Source: an uncultured Clostridia bacterium (GTDB lineage Bacteria; Bacillota; Clostridia; UMGS1883). From it: a stretch of DNA of 42,467 nucleotides. Positions 21,904-29,491 of the stretch are shown here, piece after piece. Every line of letters begins with the position of its first letter. Position 1 is the first letter of the stretch. The notes beneath the pieces are model-generated. The model did no database searches, was not told the DNA's origin, and saw nothing but the letters and a program-made list of their open reading frames with translations. Both the position numbers and the translations under genes were made by a program. The DNA is taken from assembly GCA_947630975.1 (NCBI GenBank), contig CANRJP010000011.1, forward strand, positions 1 through 42,467. Direction: 5' to 3'.

Positions 21904-23367
21904 ATGACTGACTGGACAAAGGAACAGAACTTTACCATGCTGGCGGACTTTTATGAGTTCACTATGGCCAACGGCTATCTGGCCAACGGCATGGCGGATA
22001 AAATTTGCTATTTCGACCTATATTTCCGCAATATTCCCGACGGCGGCGGCTTCGCCATCATGGCGGGAACTCAGCAGGCCATCGAGTATCTGGATAACCT
22101 CCATTTCACGGACAGGGACATTGAGTATTTTCGCAGCCGGAACATTTTCAGCGAGGAATTTCTGAAATATCTGGCGGACTTCAAATTCTGCTGTGATGTT
22201 TGGGCCGTGCCCGAAGGCACTCCGGTGTTCCCCCACGAGCCCCTGATGATAATCCGCGGGCCGGCAATTCAGGCCCAGATGGTGGAAACAATGCTGCTCC
22301 TCACCATAAACCACCAAACCCTCATCGCCACGAAGTCCAACCGCATTGTCCGCGCGGCTCAAGGTCGGGCGGTAATGGAGTTCGGCTCCCGCAGGGCCCA
22401 CGGCTACAGCAGCGCCATTCTTGGGGCGCGGGCCGCCTACATAGCCGGCTGCGCCGGTACGGCCTGCACCATTAGCGACGAGTTTTTCGGAATTCCCGCC
22501 CTCGGCACCATGGCCCATAGCTGGGTGCAGATGTTCCCAAGCGAATATGAGGCCTTCAAGGCCTATGCCGAGGTGTACCCCGACGACTGCACTCTGCTCA
22601 TCGACACATATAATGTACTGAAAAGCGGCGTTCCAAACGCCATAAAGGTATTTGACGAGGTGCTGACGCCAATGGGCAAACGTCCCAAGGGCGTCCGTAT
22701 CGACAGCGGCGACATAACCTATCTGTCAAAAAAGACAAGAAAAATGCTGGACGAGGCCGGTTATCCCGACTGTAAGATCGTGGCCTCCAATTCTCTGGAC
22801 GAGTATATCATACGCGACACTATAAGCCAGGGGGCCTGTATCGACTCCTTCGGTGTTGGCGAAAGACTGATAACCGCCAAGAGCTCCCCTGTTTTCGGCG
22901 GAGTTTATAAGCTGGTGGCCGTGGAGGAGGACGGGCACATCGTCCCGAAAATCAAAATCAGCGAAAATATTCAGAAGATAACCATTCCCGACTTCAAGGA
23001 AATATACCGCCTTTACGACAACGAGACCGGCAAGGCCATCGCCGACGTGCTCACCAACCATGACGAAGAAGTCGACGACACAAGGCCCTACGAGATATTT
23101 GACCCGGAACATACATGGAAGCGTAAGACCGTCACCAACTTTACGGCCAAGCGCCTGCTTGTGAAGGTTTTTGACAAGGGCAAGCTGACCTATACCTCCC
23201 CCGCTCTCAATGAGATACGCGACTACTGCGCCGCTCAGATAGAAACTATCTGGGACGAGGTAAAGCGGTTTGAAAATCCCCACAAATACTATGTGGATCT
23301 TTCCTCCCGCCTGTGGATAATCCGTCATGGACTGCTGGAAAAATATTCGGCCGGTTACAGCAACTAA
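21904..23367 (+). CDS. pncB: Nicotinate phosphoribosyltransferase
   Basis: A 487-residue NAPRTase, which converts nicotinate and PRPP to nicotinate mononucleotide in NAD salvage. Landmarks are MLADFYEFTMANGY at the N-terminus and EFGSRRAHGYSSAILGARAAYIAGC near 160-185. GTMAHSWVQMFPSEYEAF lies near 205 and RIDSGDITYLSKKTRKMLDEAG near 262. The length fits the long bacterial form. It is the second gene of the operon, and a terminator follows. Confidence 0.95.
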   Translation: MTDWTKEQNFTMLADFYEFTMANGYLANGMADKICYFDLYFRNIPDGGGFAIMAGTQQAIEYLDNLHFTDRDIEYFRSRNIFSEEFLKYLADFKFCCDVWAVPEGTPVFPHEPLMIIRGPAIQAQMVETMLLLTINHQTLIATKSNRIVRAAQGRAVMEFGSRRAHGYSSAILGARAAYIAGCAGTACTISDEFFGIPALGTMAHSWVQMFPSEYEAFKAYAEVYPDDCTLLIDTYNVLKSGVPNAIKVFDEVLTPMGKRPKGVRIDSGDITYLSKKTRKMLDEAGYPDCKIVASNSLDEYIIRDTISQGACIDSFGVGERLITAKSSPVFGGVYKLVAVEEDGHIVPKIKISENIQKITIPDFKEIYRLYDNETGKAIADVLTNHDEEVDDTRPYEIFDPEHTWKRKTVTNFTAKRLLVKVFDKGKLTYTSPALNEIRDYCAAQIETIWDEVKRFENPHKYYVDLSSRLWIIRHGLLEKYSAGYSN

Positions 23368-23388
23368 TGCGCTATAAAAATGTACAGC

Positions 23389-23414
23389 AAAAGGGGCCCT
23401 TATGGGTCCCTTTT
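23389..23414 (+). terminator. Bidirectional terminator between pncB and putP
   Basis: AAAAGGGGCCC (23389-23399) pairs with GGGTCCCTTTT (23404-23414), with a 4-base loop and flanking A/T runs. Confidence 0.8.
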
Positions 23415-23434
23415 AACGTAACGCTTTATATCAA

Positions 23435-24955
23435 TTAACCTCTCGCGGCCTCAAACTCGGCCTCGATCTCTTTGCTTGGAGCCTTGGTCAGCAGGCTGAC
23501 AACAACAATGGCAGCTATTCCCACTATAAAGGCGGGGAGCAGCTCATATATCGACCAAATTCCGCCCATGGGAGCGATGAGGTATTTCCAAATGAACACC
23601 ATGGCTCCGCCGGCAACCATACCGGCGACAGCGCCGGGCAGTGTGGTGCGCTTCCAGAACAGAGAGCATATCATCACCGGGCCAAAGCCGGCTCCGAAGC
23701 CCGCCCATGCGAAGGACACTATGCCAAAAATCGAGCTGTCGGGATCGCGGGCTATAAATACGCCCAAAATCGCGATTATTATGACCGTCACTCTGGCGGC
23801 GATCATGCTGCCCTTGGCGGAAAGCTTGAGGTGCATGACCTCCTGAAGGAGGTTCTGGGAAACGCTGGACGAAGCCGCAAGCAACTGAGAGTCGGAGGTG
23901 GACATCGTGCTTGCCAGAATACCCGCCAGAATAAGACCGGCCATAAGAGCGGGCAGCACGCCGTACTTTGAAAGCAGGTCGGCAATGTGTACAATTACGG
24001 TTTCGGTATTGCTGCCGGAAAGGGCCTCAATAAGTCCGGAAGCGCTGAGAGCTTTGCCCACAAGGCCGATAACAACGGCCAGCGCCATGGCGATAACTAC
24101 CCATACCGACGCCACGCGGCGGGAGAGCTTAAGCTTCTTTTCGTCCTCAATAGCCATGAAGCGCAGGAGGATGTGGGGCATACCGAAGTAGCCCAGACCC
24201 CAGGCGCAGGTGGACGCAATCTTAAGCGGCCCGTAGGGCTGAGCCCCCGCCTCGGTGTGTGTTGCCGTAAAGCTGAGATAGCCGGGCAGAGACTTGGCGT
24301 TTTCCATAACGGCGCCGACGCCGCCGGCCATAGTCGTGGCGAATACCAACACGAAAATTATGGCGACCGTCATGATTATGCTCTGGATAAAGTCGGTGGT
24401 GGACGCGGCCATGAAACCGCCCGCCGCCGTATAGCCCACGATCACGATGGCTGATATTATCATCGCCGTCATGTAGTTCCAGCCGAAAAGGGAGGAAAAC
24501 AGCTTACCGCAGGCGGCGAAGCCTGAGGCGGTATAGGGCACGAAGAACACAATTATAATGACGGCGGCAATGGCCGCTAAAATGTTCTTATTGTCGTGAT
24601 AACGCTTTGAGAAAAACTGGGGTATGGTGAAGGAGTCCGTCACCTGGGTGTAGCGGCGCAGTCTTTTGGCGGTCAGCAGCCAGTTGAGATAGGTGCCCAC
24701 GGCAAGGCCGATGACCGTCCAGCCCACGTCGGCGACGCCGGAAAGGTAGGCCAGTCCCGGCAGACCCATCAGCAGATAGCTGGACATATCCGATGCCTCG
24801 GCGCTCATCGCCGTAACAAAGGGGCCGAGCTTCCTGCCGCCAAGGTAGAATTCCGAGCTTGACGAGGTCTTTCTCGCAAAGCGGAAGCCTACCGCCAGCA
24901 CCAGCACCAGATAGACGATAATGGTAATAAGTATGCAGATAGATTCCTGAGTCAT
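23435..24955 (-). CDS. putP: Sodium/proline symporter (SSS family)
   Basis: A 506-residue sodium:solute symporter of the PutP type with about 13 transmembrane helices. Family segments are FYLGGRKLGPFVTAMSAEASDMSSYLLMGLPGLAYLSG (residues about 36-72), TAAGGFMAASTTDFIQSIIM near 180 and AGILASTMSTSDSQLLAASSSVSQNL near 330. It imports L-proline with Na+. Other SSS substrates cannot be excluded. The start ATG 24955 follows AGAGGTGA. Confidence 0.92.
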   Translation of the reverse strand: MTQESICILITIIVYLVLVLAVGFRFARKTSSSSEFYLGGRKLGPFVTAMSAEASDMSSYLLMGLPGLAYLSGVADVGWTVIGLAVGTYLNWLLTAKRLRRYTQVTDSFTIPQFFSKRYHDNKNILAAIAAVIIIVFFVPYTASGFAACGKLFSSLFGWNYMTAMIISAIVIVGYTAAGGFMAASTTDFIQSIIMTVAIIFVLVFATTMAGGVGAVMENAKSLPGYLSFTATHTEAGAQPYGPLKIASTCAWGLGYFGMPHILLRFMAIEDEKKLKLSRRVASVWVVIAMALAVVIGLVGKALSASGLIEALSGSNTETVIVHIADLLSKYGVLPALMAGLILAGILASTMSTSDSQLLAASSSVSQNLLQEVMHLKLSAKGSMIAARVTVIIIAILGVFIARDPDSSIFGIVSFAWAGFGAGFGPVMICSLFWKRTTLPGAVAGMVAGGAMVFIWKYLIAPMGGIWSIYELLPAFIVGIAAIVVVSLLTKAPSKEIEAEFEAARG

Positions 24956-24985
24956 TTTATCACCTCTGTAAATTTATATATTCCT

Positions 24986-25014
24986 ATAATATCACATTAT
25001 TTTAACTAATTCAA
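24986..25014 (-). promoter_or_regulatory. Sigma-A promoter of putP
   Basis: TTGAAT (25009-25014), a 17-base spacer and TATTAT (24986-24991) on the minus strand, about 30 bases before the start codon. Confidence 0.6.
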
Positions 25015-25058
25015 GACTTTTTTGTGTATATATTTTATCATTATTTGCCAAGTTTATC

Positions 25059-25129
25059 ACAAATAGGGGCGCACATTTTTGATACAGTCCGTCAATGAAA
25101 ATGTACCAAAAATACGCGTCCCCATTTGT
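25059..25129. repeat. Long imperfect palindrome upstream of putP
   Basis: The left arm 25059-25085 (ACAAATAGGGGCGC then ACATTTTTGATAC) is an imperfect inverted repeat of the right arm 25103-25129 (GTACCAAAAATACGCG then TCCCCATTTGT). They flank a 17-base loop. It has no T tail and is not adjacent to a gene end, so it is more like a small inverted-repeat element or its remnant than a terminator. Confidence 0.5.
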
Positions 25130-25136
25130 CATCATT

Positions 25137-25211
25137 TGGCACTCCCAGCGCGAGTCGAACGCGCGACTAGCCCTTAGGAGGGGCTTATTATATCCACTTA
25201 ACTATGGGAGC
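25137..25211 (-). tRNA. tRNA-Arg (anticodon CCU)
   Basis: On the minus strand the acceptor GCTCCCA (25205-25211) pairs with TGGGAGT (25141-25147), with a G-U first pair. The anticodon stem AGCCC/GGGCT encloses CTCCTAA, giving anticodon CCU. The T arm contains GTTCGACTC, and 3' CCA is encoded at 25137-25139. Confidence 0.92.
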
Positions 25212-25236
25212 AAACATAAACAAAACAGGCCATATC

Positions 25237-25263
25237 CCGTCCGGACGTAAAAGGCCCGGACGG
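25237..25263 (-). terminator. Hairpin after rpmF, possible terminator
   Basis: CCGTCCGG (25237-25244) and CCGGACGG (25256-25263) form a perfect 8-bp stem with an 11-base loop, 26 bases past the rpmF stop. The following T tract on the minus strand is weak. Confidence 0.5.
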
Positions 25264-25289
25264 AGAATGCAGGCTTCCTTAATAATGAT

Positions 25290-25472
25290 TTAGGCTTCCT
25301 TTTTGGCCACGACCTGAACACCCTTGTAATAGCCGCAGTGCTTGCATACTACGTGGGGTTTGATAAGCTCGCCGCAGTTGGGGCACTTTACCATGCCGGG
25401 CACGCTGAGCTTCCAGTTAGCACGCCGAAGGTGCTTCCTCGCCTTTGAAGTTCTTCTCTTGGGAACTGCCAT
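25290..25472 (-). CDS. rpmF: 50S ribosomal protein L32
   Basis: A 60-residue zinc-ribbon ribosomal protein. It has [22 protein letters not shown] at the N-terminus and four zinc Cys in [18 protein letters not shown]. It is therefore the zinc-binding (C+) form. It follows the DUF177 gene by 39 bases, which is the normal gene order in bacteria. Confidence 0.97.
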   Translation of the reverse strand: MAVPKRRTSKARKHLRRANWKLSVPGMVKCPNCGELIKPHVVCKHCGYYKGVQVVAKKEA

Positions 25473-25511
25473 TTCTTAACACCTCGCTGTTAAATATTTG
25501 GTATAGAGCCG

Positions 25512-26003
25512 TTATCGCCCTTTATTGAATATAGCGAACCTCGGGTCGTAAACCGTACGGTCGCAATTACAAACAGTTTCGTTCAGGTCACAGCCGCATA
25601 TGCCGCACAGACCCTTGCAATCCTCCCGGCACAGCAGCCGCATGGGGAGGTTTTCCCACACAAGGGAGTTGATCAGGCCGGATATATCCAGCACGGTACC
25701 GTTCAGTGAAAAACATTCCGAATCATAGTCCTCGGTCTCGGAGTTCAGCGTTTCGTCAAAATCGACGCTTATATCCCCTTCCACAGGCTTGCCGCACAGA
25801 TCGCAGGAGGAAAAGTAATGGCCGTCAATCCTTCCCTTAAGCTCCAGCGTGCCGCCGATGCTCCTGACCCTGCCGGTTACGCGAACGGGCTCCCGAAAGT
25901 CAAAGCCGGCGCCCAAATAGTCCAGTCTGCCGAAATCCACTCCGCTGTCAATGTTCAGCGCCGAGCCCTCGTTCTTCAGGACAGGGCCTATATTCAGCTT
26001 CAT
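25512..26003 (-). CDS. DUF177/YceD family protein, 23S rRNA accumulation-type
   Basis: A 163-residue YceD-family protein. The central segment SSCDLCGKPVEGDISVDFDETL and the C-terminal CREDCKGLCGICGCDLNETVCNCD carry the conserved Cys cluster. The family lies next to rpmF almost universally and is linked to 23S rRNA processing or accumulation. The start ATG 26003 is preferred because the first ATG at 26009 lies only 1-2 bases from GGAGGG. Confidence 0.9.
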   Translation of the reverse strand: MKLNIGPVLKNEGSALNIDSGVDFGRLDYLGAGFDFREPVRVTGRVRSIGGTLELKGRIDGHYFSSCDLCGKPVEGDISVDFDETLNSETEDYDSECFSLNGTVLDISGLINSLVWENLPMRLLCREDCKGLCGICGCDLNETVCNCDRTVYDPRFAIFNKGR

Positions 26004-26040
26004 GTCCATCCCTCCAAAAGCTCTCTACACACACTCAATA

Positions 26041-26069
26041 ATTATAATACATAAAATGAATTTTGTCAA
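26041..26069 (-). promoter_or_regulatory. Consensus sigma-A promoter of DUF177-rpmF
   Basis: TTGACA (26064-26069), a 17-base spacer and TATAAT (26041-26046) on the minus strand, a perfect match. Confidence 0.85.
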
Positions 26070-26149
26070 TATTTTTTGGGAAATTTTTTTAAAGATTTGG
26101 CTTCGCCGCCCGTTTTCAGAAAAAAATCGGACTATATATCCGTTCGGTC

Positions 26150-26178
26150 TTGCAAAATCAACGCCGCTGTGCTATACT
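26150..26178 (+). promoter_or_regulatory. Promoter upstream of two repeats and the MBL-fold gene
   Basis: TTGCAA (26150-26155), a 17-base spacer and TATACT (26173-26178). The predicted transcription start falls at the first bases of the family-2 repeat. A transcript would cross both repeats, about 430 bases, before reaching the ATG at 26618. Confidence 0.65.
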
Positions 26179-26182
26179 GAAA

Positions 26183-26360
26183 TTAAGGCAATACCGCACA
26201 AAGACCGCCAATGAGCTTTGCACCCGTCTTGCTTGCATCTTTTCCGACGTTTCTTACGAAAACTCCTTAAAATACGACAGTATTCCCTCGTCGTTTTCGT
26301 AATTCCGTCAAAAAATCCGCAGCGCAATACGGGCAAAATCTCTGTGCGGTATTGCCTTAA
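26183..26360 (+). repeat. Family-2 inverted-repeat element (MITE-like), copy A
   Basis: A 178-bp non-coding element with perfect 18-bp terminal inverted repeats, TTAAGGCAATACCGCACA and its reverse complement. The interior contains GTTTCTTACGAAAAC and GTTTTCGTAATTCCG, which form an inner palindrome around TACGACAGTATTCC. Copy B at 30704-30881 has the same length and about 90% identity by eye, in the opposite orientation. The TTAA ends may be part of the target site. No open frame is present. Confidence 0.85.
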
Positions 26361-26362
26361 CT

Positions 26363-26602
26363 AATACTAATCCCCAACTAAAATCAGACATTTGCGACGG
26401 CCTTTTCCGCGCCATCTCGTCGAAGCTGACCTCATATCGCAAATTCTAATTTTTGTGAAAATTAGAATTTTGGCTCAATCGGTCGCTTCTCCTCTTCCCA
26501 CAGCGCTTGACAATACATAAAGTATTGCCTGCGGCCTCTTCCTTGCCTGACACGAAAAATTCTCGCCGCTCGGTGTCTGATTTTAATTATGGATTAGTAT
26601 AA
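26363..26602 (+). repeat. Family-1 inverted-repeat element (MITE-like), copy 2
   Basis: About 240 bp, starting TAATACTAATCC 2 bases after the family-2 copy and ending GGATTAGTATAA. It lacks the internal CCACAAAAACAA hairpin found in copies 1 and 3, which accounts for its shorter length. Its right end runs straight into the GGAGG site of the MBL-fold gene at 26618. Confidence 0.82.
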
Positions 26603-26617
26603 AAGGAGGTAATCACC

Positions 26618-27208
26618 ATGGCAAAACTGCTCTATCAGGGACACGGCAGCTTCCGCATGACGACGGACGGCGGCGTAACCGTTTACATCGACCCCTTCGC
26701 CGGAGAGGGCTATGATCTGCCGGCGGATCTCATACTGGTGACACATCAGCACCACGACCACAACTGTATTGATCTGCCGCCGCACAAGGCGGGGTGCGGG
26801 GTTATACAGAACTTCGACGCCCTGAAGGACGGAAAGTATAATTCATTCGACGTACCGGGCCTGCACATCGAGGCGGTCGAGGCTTACAACAAAAACCACG
26901 ACAGGTCGCAGTGCGTGGGCTATCTCATCACCGTCAACGGCAAGCTGCTGTACTTCGCCGGGGACACCTCGACGACCGGGCAGATGTCCGAGCTGGCCGA
27001 GCGGAATATCGATTGGGCCTTTCTGCCAACGGACGGGATATACAACATGGATATTCCGGAAGCCATGGAGTGCGCCCGAACAATCGGCGCGAAGCACACC
27101 GTGCCGGTACACATGGCCCCGGGCAAGCTCTTCGACATGAAAAAGGCAAAAAAATTCACCGTTCCCGGGGCTTATATACTTGAGCCGGGGCAGGAGCTGG
27201 ATATATGA
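26618..27208 (+). CDS. Metallo-beta-lactamase-fold hydrolase (UPF0173-like)
   Basis: A 196-residue MBL-fold protein similar to the UlaG/UPF0173 type. Metal-binding motifs are VTHQHHDHN (HxHxDH, residues about 46-54), FAGDTSTTGQM with the Asp near 109 and VPVHMAPGK near 163. The first strands (LLYQGHGSFRM...VYIDPFAG) are typical of the group. The substrate is unknown. A strong AAAGGAGGT site abuts the end of a family-1 repeat, so the native promoter is separated from the gene by two repeat elements. Confidence 0.9.
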   Translation: MAKLLYQGHGSFRMTTDGGVTVYIDPFAGEGYDLPADLILVTHQHHDHNCIDLPPHKAGCGVIQNFDALKDGKYNSFDVPGLHIEAVEAYNKNHDRSQCVGYLITVNGKLLYFAGDTSTTGQMSELAERNIDWAFLPTDGIYNMDIPEAMECARTIGAKHTVPVHMAPGKLFDMKKAKKFTVPGAYILEPGQELDI

Positions 27209-27267
27209 AATATTAAGGCACCCCATCTCCCGGAAATCGGGAGTCTGCGTGACTTTTTTACAGCACA

Positions 27268-27312
27268 TAAAACTCCCTCCGGCGTAAATCCTTACGCACC
27301 GGAGGGAGTTTA
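27268..27312 (+). terminator. Bidirectional terminator between the MBL gene and the acetyltransferase
   Basis: TAAACTCCCTCCGG pairs with CCGGAGGGAGTTTA, with an inner GTAA/TTAC extension. It lies between two convergent genes. Confidence 0.8.
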
Positions 27313-27358
27313 TCTCATTCAAAATAATGGTGTCTGCACCGCAGCGAAAAGCCTTGTG

Positions 27359-27967
27359 CTATCCCCAAACATCAAGCTTTCTGTCTTTGTAATAAAACTC
27401 CCTGTCTTTCTCACCAATTTCACGAATAACTTGGCAGGGTACGCCAAAGGCTACCACATTTGAGGGAATATCATGTGTTACAACACTACCCGCTCCAATA
27501 ACGGAATTATCGCCTATCTTAATACCCGGCATAATTTGACAGCCTGATCCTATCCAAACATTTTTTCCAATATGAATTGGGAGGTTGTAAACATAGTGGT
27601 GCTCACGTAAAACAGGCAAAATGGGGTGTCCGGAGGTTGTAAAGACTACATTAGGTGATACCATCGAATAATCGCCGATGTAGATGTGTTCATCATCAAC
27701 AAATGTGACATTTGAATTGATATAAATTCCTTTGCCAAGATGTACGTGTTTACACCCCCAGTTTGCGTGGAGAGGTGTTTCGACAGTACACCCTGTTCCA
27801 ACTTCGGCAAATACCTCATGAAGGAGTTCTTGACGAAGTTTCGTCTGGGTAGGTAAAGTGCGGTTATACTCCGTCATCTTGTCTTGACAGATATGCTGGT
27901 CTCCAAGTAACGCGGGGTCATCATAGCGATAGGGTAAACCGTGTTGTTTTCGTTCAACATTATCCAT
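27359..27967 (-). CDS. Maltose/galactoside O-acetyltransferase-type protein (Maa/LacA-like)
   Basis: A 202-residue left-handed beta-helix acetyltransferase. It has the N-terminal Mac domain (RKQHGLPYRYDDPALL to LLHEVFAEVG). Hexapeptide repeats contain HANWGCKHVHLGKGIYINSNVTFVDD, with a catalytic His in TSGHPI, and IGKNVWIGSGCQIMPGIKIGDNSVIGAGSVV. It transfers acetyl from CoA to sugars. Its base composition is visibly more AT-rich than its neighbours, with A/T-ending codons, which suggests acquisition by transfer. A relic of a family-1 repeat lies immediately upstream. Confidence 0.92.
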   Translation of the reverse strand: MDNVERKQHGLPYRYDDPALLGDQHICQDKMTEYNRTLPTQTKLRQELLHEVFAEVGTGCTVETPLHANWGCKHVHLGKGIYINSNVTFVDDEHIYIGDYSMVSPNVVFTTSGHPILPVLREHHYVYNLPIHIGKNVWIGSGCQIMPGIKIGDNSVIGAGSVVTHDIPSNVVAFGVPCQVIREIGEKDREFYYKDRKLDVWG

Positions 27968-27987
27968 AATGTATTAACACCTTCTTA

Positions 27988-28034
27988 TACTGACCCCAAA
28001 TTAAAACCATCAACTCGATACGGTCTTTTTCGTG
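27988..28034 (-). repeat. Relic of a family-1 repeat end
   Basis: The segment starts TACTGACCCC and contains AAAACCATCAACTCGATACG. It aligns with the left end of family-1 copy 3 (TACTAATCAC, AAAATCATCAATTCGGTGCG) with mostly transition differences. The matching right end is not recognisable in 28035-28119, so the copy is truncated or decayed. Confidence 0.5.
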
Positions 28035-28119
28035 TACCTGTTTCTGTATTGTAGGTCATGCTCGTGATGTTCTAACTGTTGACAAATTTGAGAAGTAATT
28101 CTTTTGATGTTTTTTTCCA

Positions 28120-29466
28120 TTATTCTTCGTCGAGCTTTTCCCTCATTCGGGCCTCGGCCTCACGGCGGCGCCGGGCACGAAGCCGACGCTGACGCTCTCT
28201 CTTACGCTTCGCCCTCTGATACCATATATAAATCAGCAAAACGATAAGGACGATAACACCAAGAATAAAAAACGGCGATGTAACAAAGGTCTTGAAGCCG
28301 TTGCCGACAAACTCTATAACGTCAAACTTGTATTCCTTGTCCGTCACAAGGTTTACCACTCCGGCGGAAACCCCGTCATAGAAATACTCACACTCCCCCA
28401 CGACCTGGCCTTTTTCCAACGGAGCCTTCAAAAACTCGTCCGTCCTTATCTCAAAGGTGGGTTCGGCAAGCTCCTCGTCACGGGGGTGTAAATAATAAAG
28501 ATTTGTTTCGGCCTCAAGGAGAACCTGACCGGTTCGTCTGGCGTTCCTGACAGGAACCTGGCCCAAAAGGGTGCCGCCAGAAACCACTATCTCGGATTTA
28601 TAGTTTTCAAAAGTATCGGTAAAAAATTTCAGACAGTCGTCATAGCCCTGCGCCCGACCGTCAACGGTGTCGGAGCCGAAGGTGAGAGCGAGCAGTTCCG
28701 TATTGCCGTCCTTTGCCACCTCCACAAGGCAGCTCTTCGCCTCCGCCGTGTATCCGGCCTTAACGCCGACGGCTTTGCTGTAATAATAGTCGGAGCGCTG
28801 AACCCGGCTCACCATATAATTTGTGTTGACGAGGTTACGAAGCTCCTTATATTTTTCGGTGGGCTGGACGGTATATTGCTCGGTTTTGACTATCTCGCGG
28901 AAGTCCGGATTTTTCATGGCATAGCGGGCAAGGAGGGCCATGTCGCCGACTGTTGTGTATGTGCGGTCGTCATGCTCGCCGTGGGTGTTTGAAAAATTGG
29001 TGTTATCCATGCCCAGCTCCTTTGCCTTGGAGTTCATCAGGCTCACAAAATCACTGATGCTGCCGCTGACCGCCTCGGCCAGCACATTCGTGGCGTCCGC
29101 CGCCGAGGCAAGCATGGCCCCGTAAAGCAACTGGCGGACAGTGAGCTCCTCCCCGGGCATTATGTCCATGACCGTCACACCGTCGGGAACCGCGTCCAGC
29201 GCCGTCTGAGACGCGGCGCACTTTTCCTCAAGGTCGCAGTTTTCAAGGGCAAGTACGGCGGTCATTATTTTGACGGTACTGGCGGGATAGACCTTTTCGC
29301 CGGAGTTTTTTTCATACATTACTCTGCCGGTGTTCATATCCATGAATATTACGTAGGGCGACGCGGCTGAAAAGCCCCCGCCCTCCCCCGCTCCGTCATC
29401 GGGAGCGGCGCAGACAGAGGTCGAGAGCAGAACCGCGCACAACAGGAAATAGATAAATTTCTTCAT
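28120..29466 (-). CDS. D-alanyl-D-alanine carboxypeptidase-type (S11, DacF-like) with variant active site
   Basis: A 448-residue penicillin-binding protein of peptidase family S11, which trims the terminal D-Ala of peptidoglycan. A signal peptide (residues 1-20) is followed by the catalytic domain with ASTVKIMTA, the SxxK motif. The usual SxN motif reads SAA (LASAADATN), and the usual KTG reads KAG (GVKAGYTAEA). A C-terminal PBP5-like beta domain, one transmembrane helix (FFILGVIVLIVLLIYIWY) and an Arg-rich cytoplasmic tail follow. The nucleophile is intact, but the substitutions in the other two motifs may reduce or change activity. It follows the ctpA-like gene by 25 bases. Confidence 0.88.
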   Translation of the reverse strand: MKKFIYFLLCAVLLSTSVCAAPDDGAGEGGGFSAASPYVIFMDMNTGRVMYEKNSGEKVYPASTVKIMTAVLALENCDLEEKCAASQTALDAVPDGVTVMDIMPGEELTVRQLLYGAMLASAADATNVLAEAVSGSISDFVSLMNSKAKELGMDNTNFSNTHGEHDDRTYTTVGDMALLARYAMKNPDFREIVKTEQYTVQPTEKYKELRNLVNTNYMVSRVQRSDYYYSKAVGVKAGYTAEAKSCLVEVAKDGNTELLALTFGSDTVDGRAQGYDDCLKFFTDTFENYKSEIVVSGGTLLGQVPVRNARRTGQVLLEAETNLYYLHPRDEELAEPTFEIRTDEFLKAPLEKGQVVGECEYFYDGVSAGVVNLVTDKEYKFDVIEFVGNGFKTFVTSPFFILGVIVLIVLLIYIWYQRAKRKRERQRRLRARRRREAEARMREKLDEE

Positions 29467-29491
29467 CTGTAATATCCTTTCACATTCAGGC

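Noticed and set aside
26183-26602. CRISPR array at the repeat-rich 26-kb region
   Set aside because: The repeats are two unlike inverted-repeat elements, not short direct repeats with spacers, and no cas gene is present.
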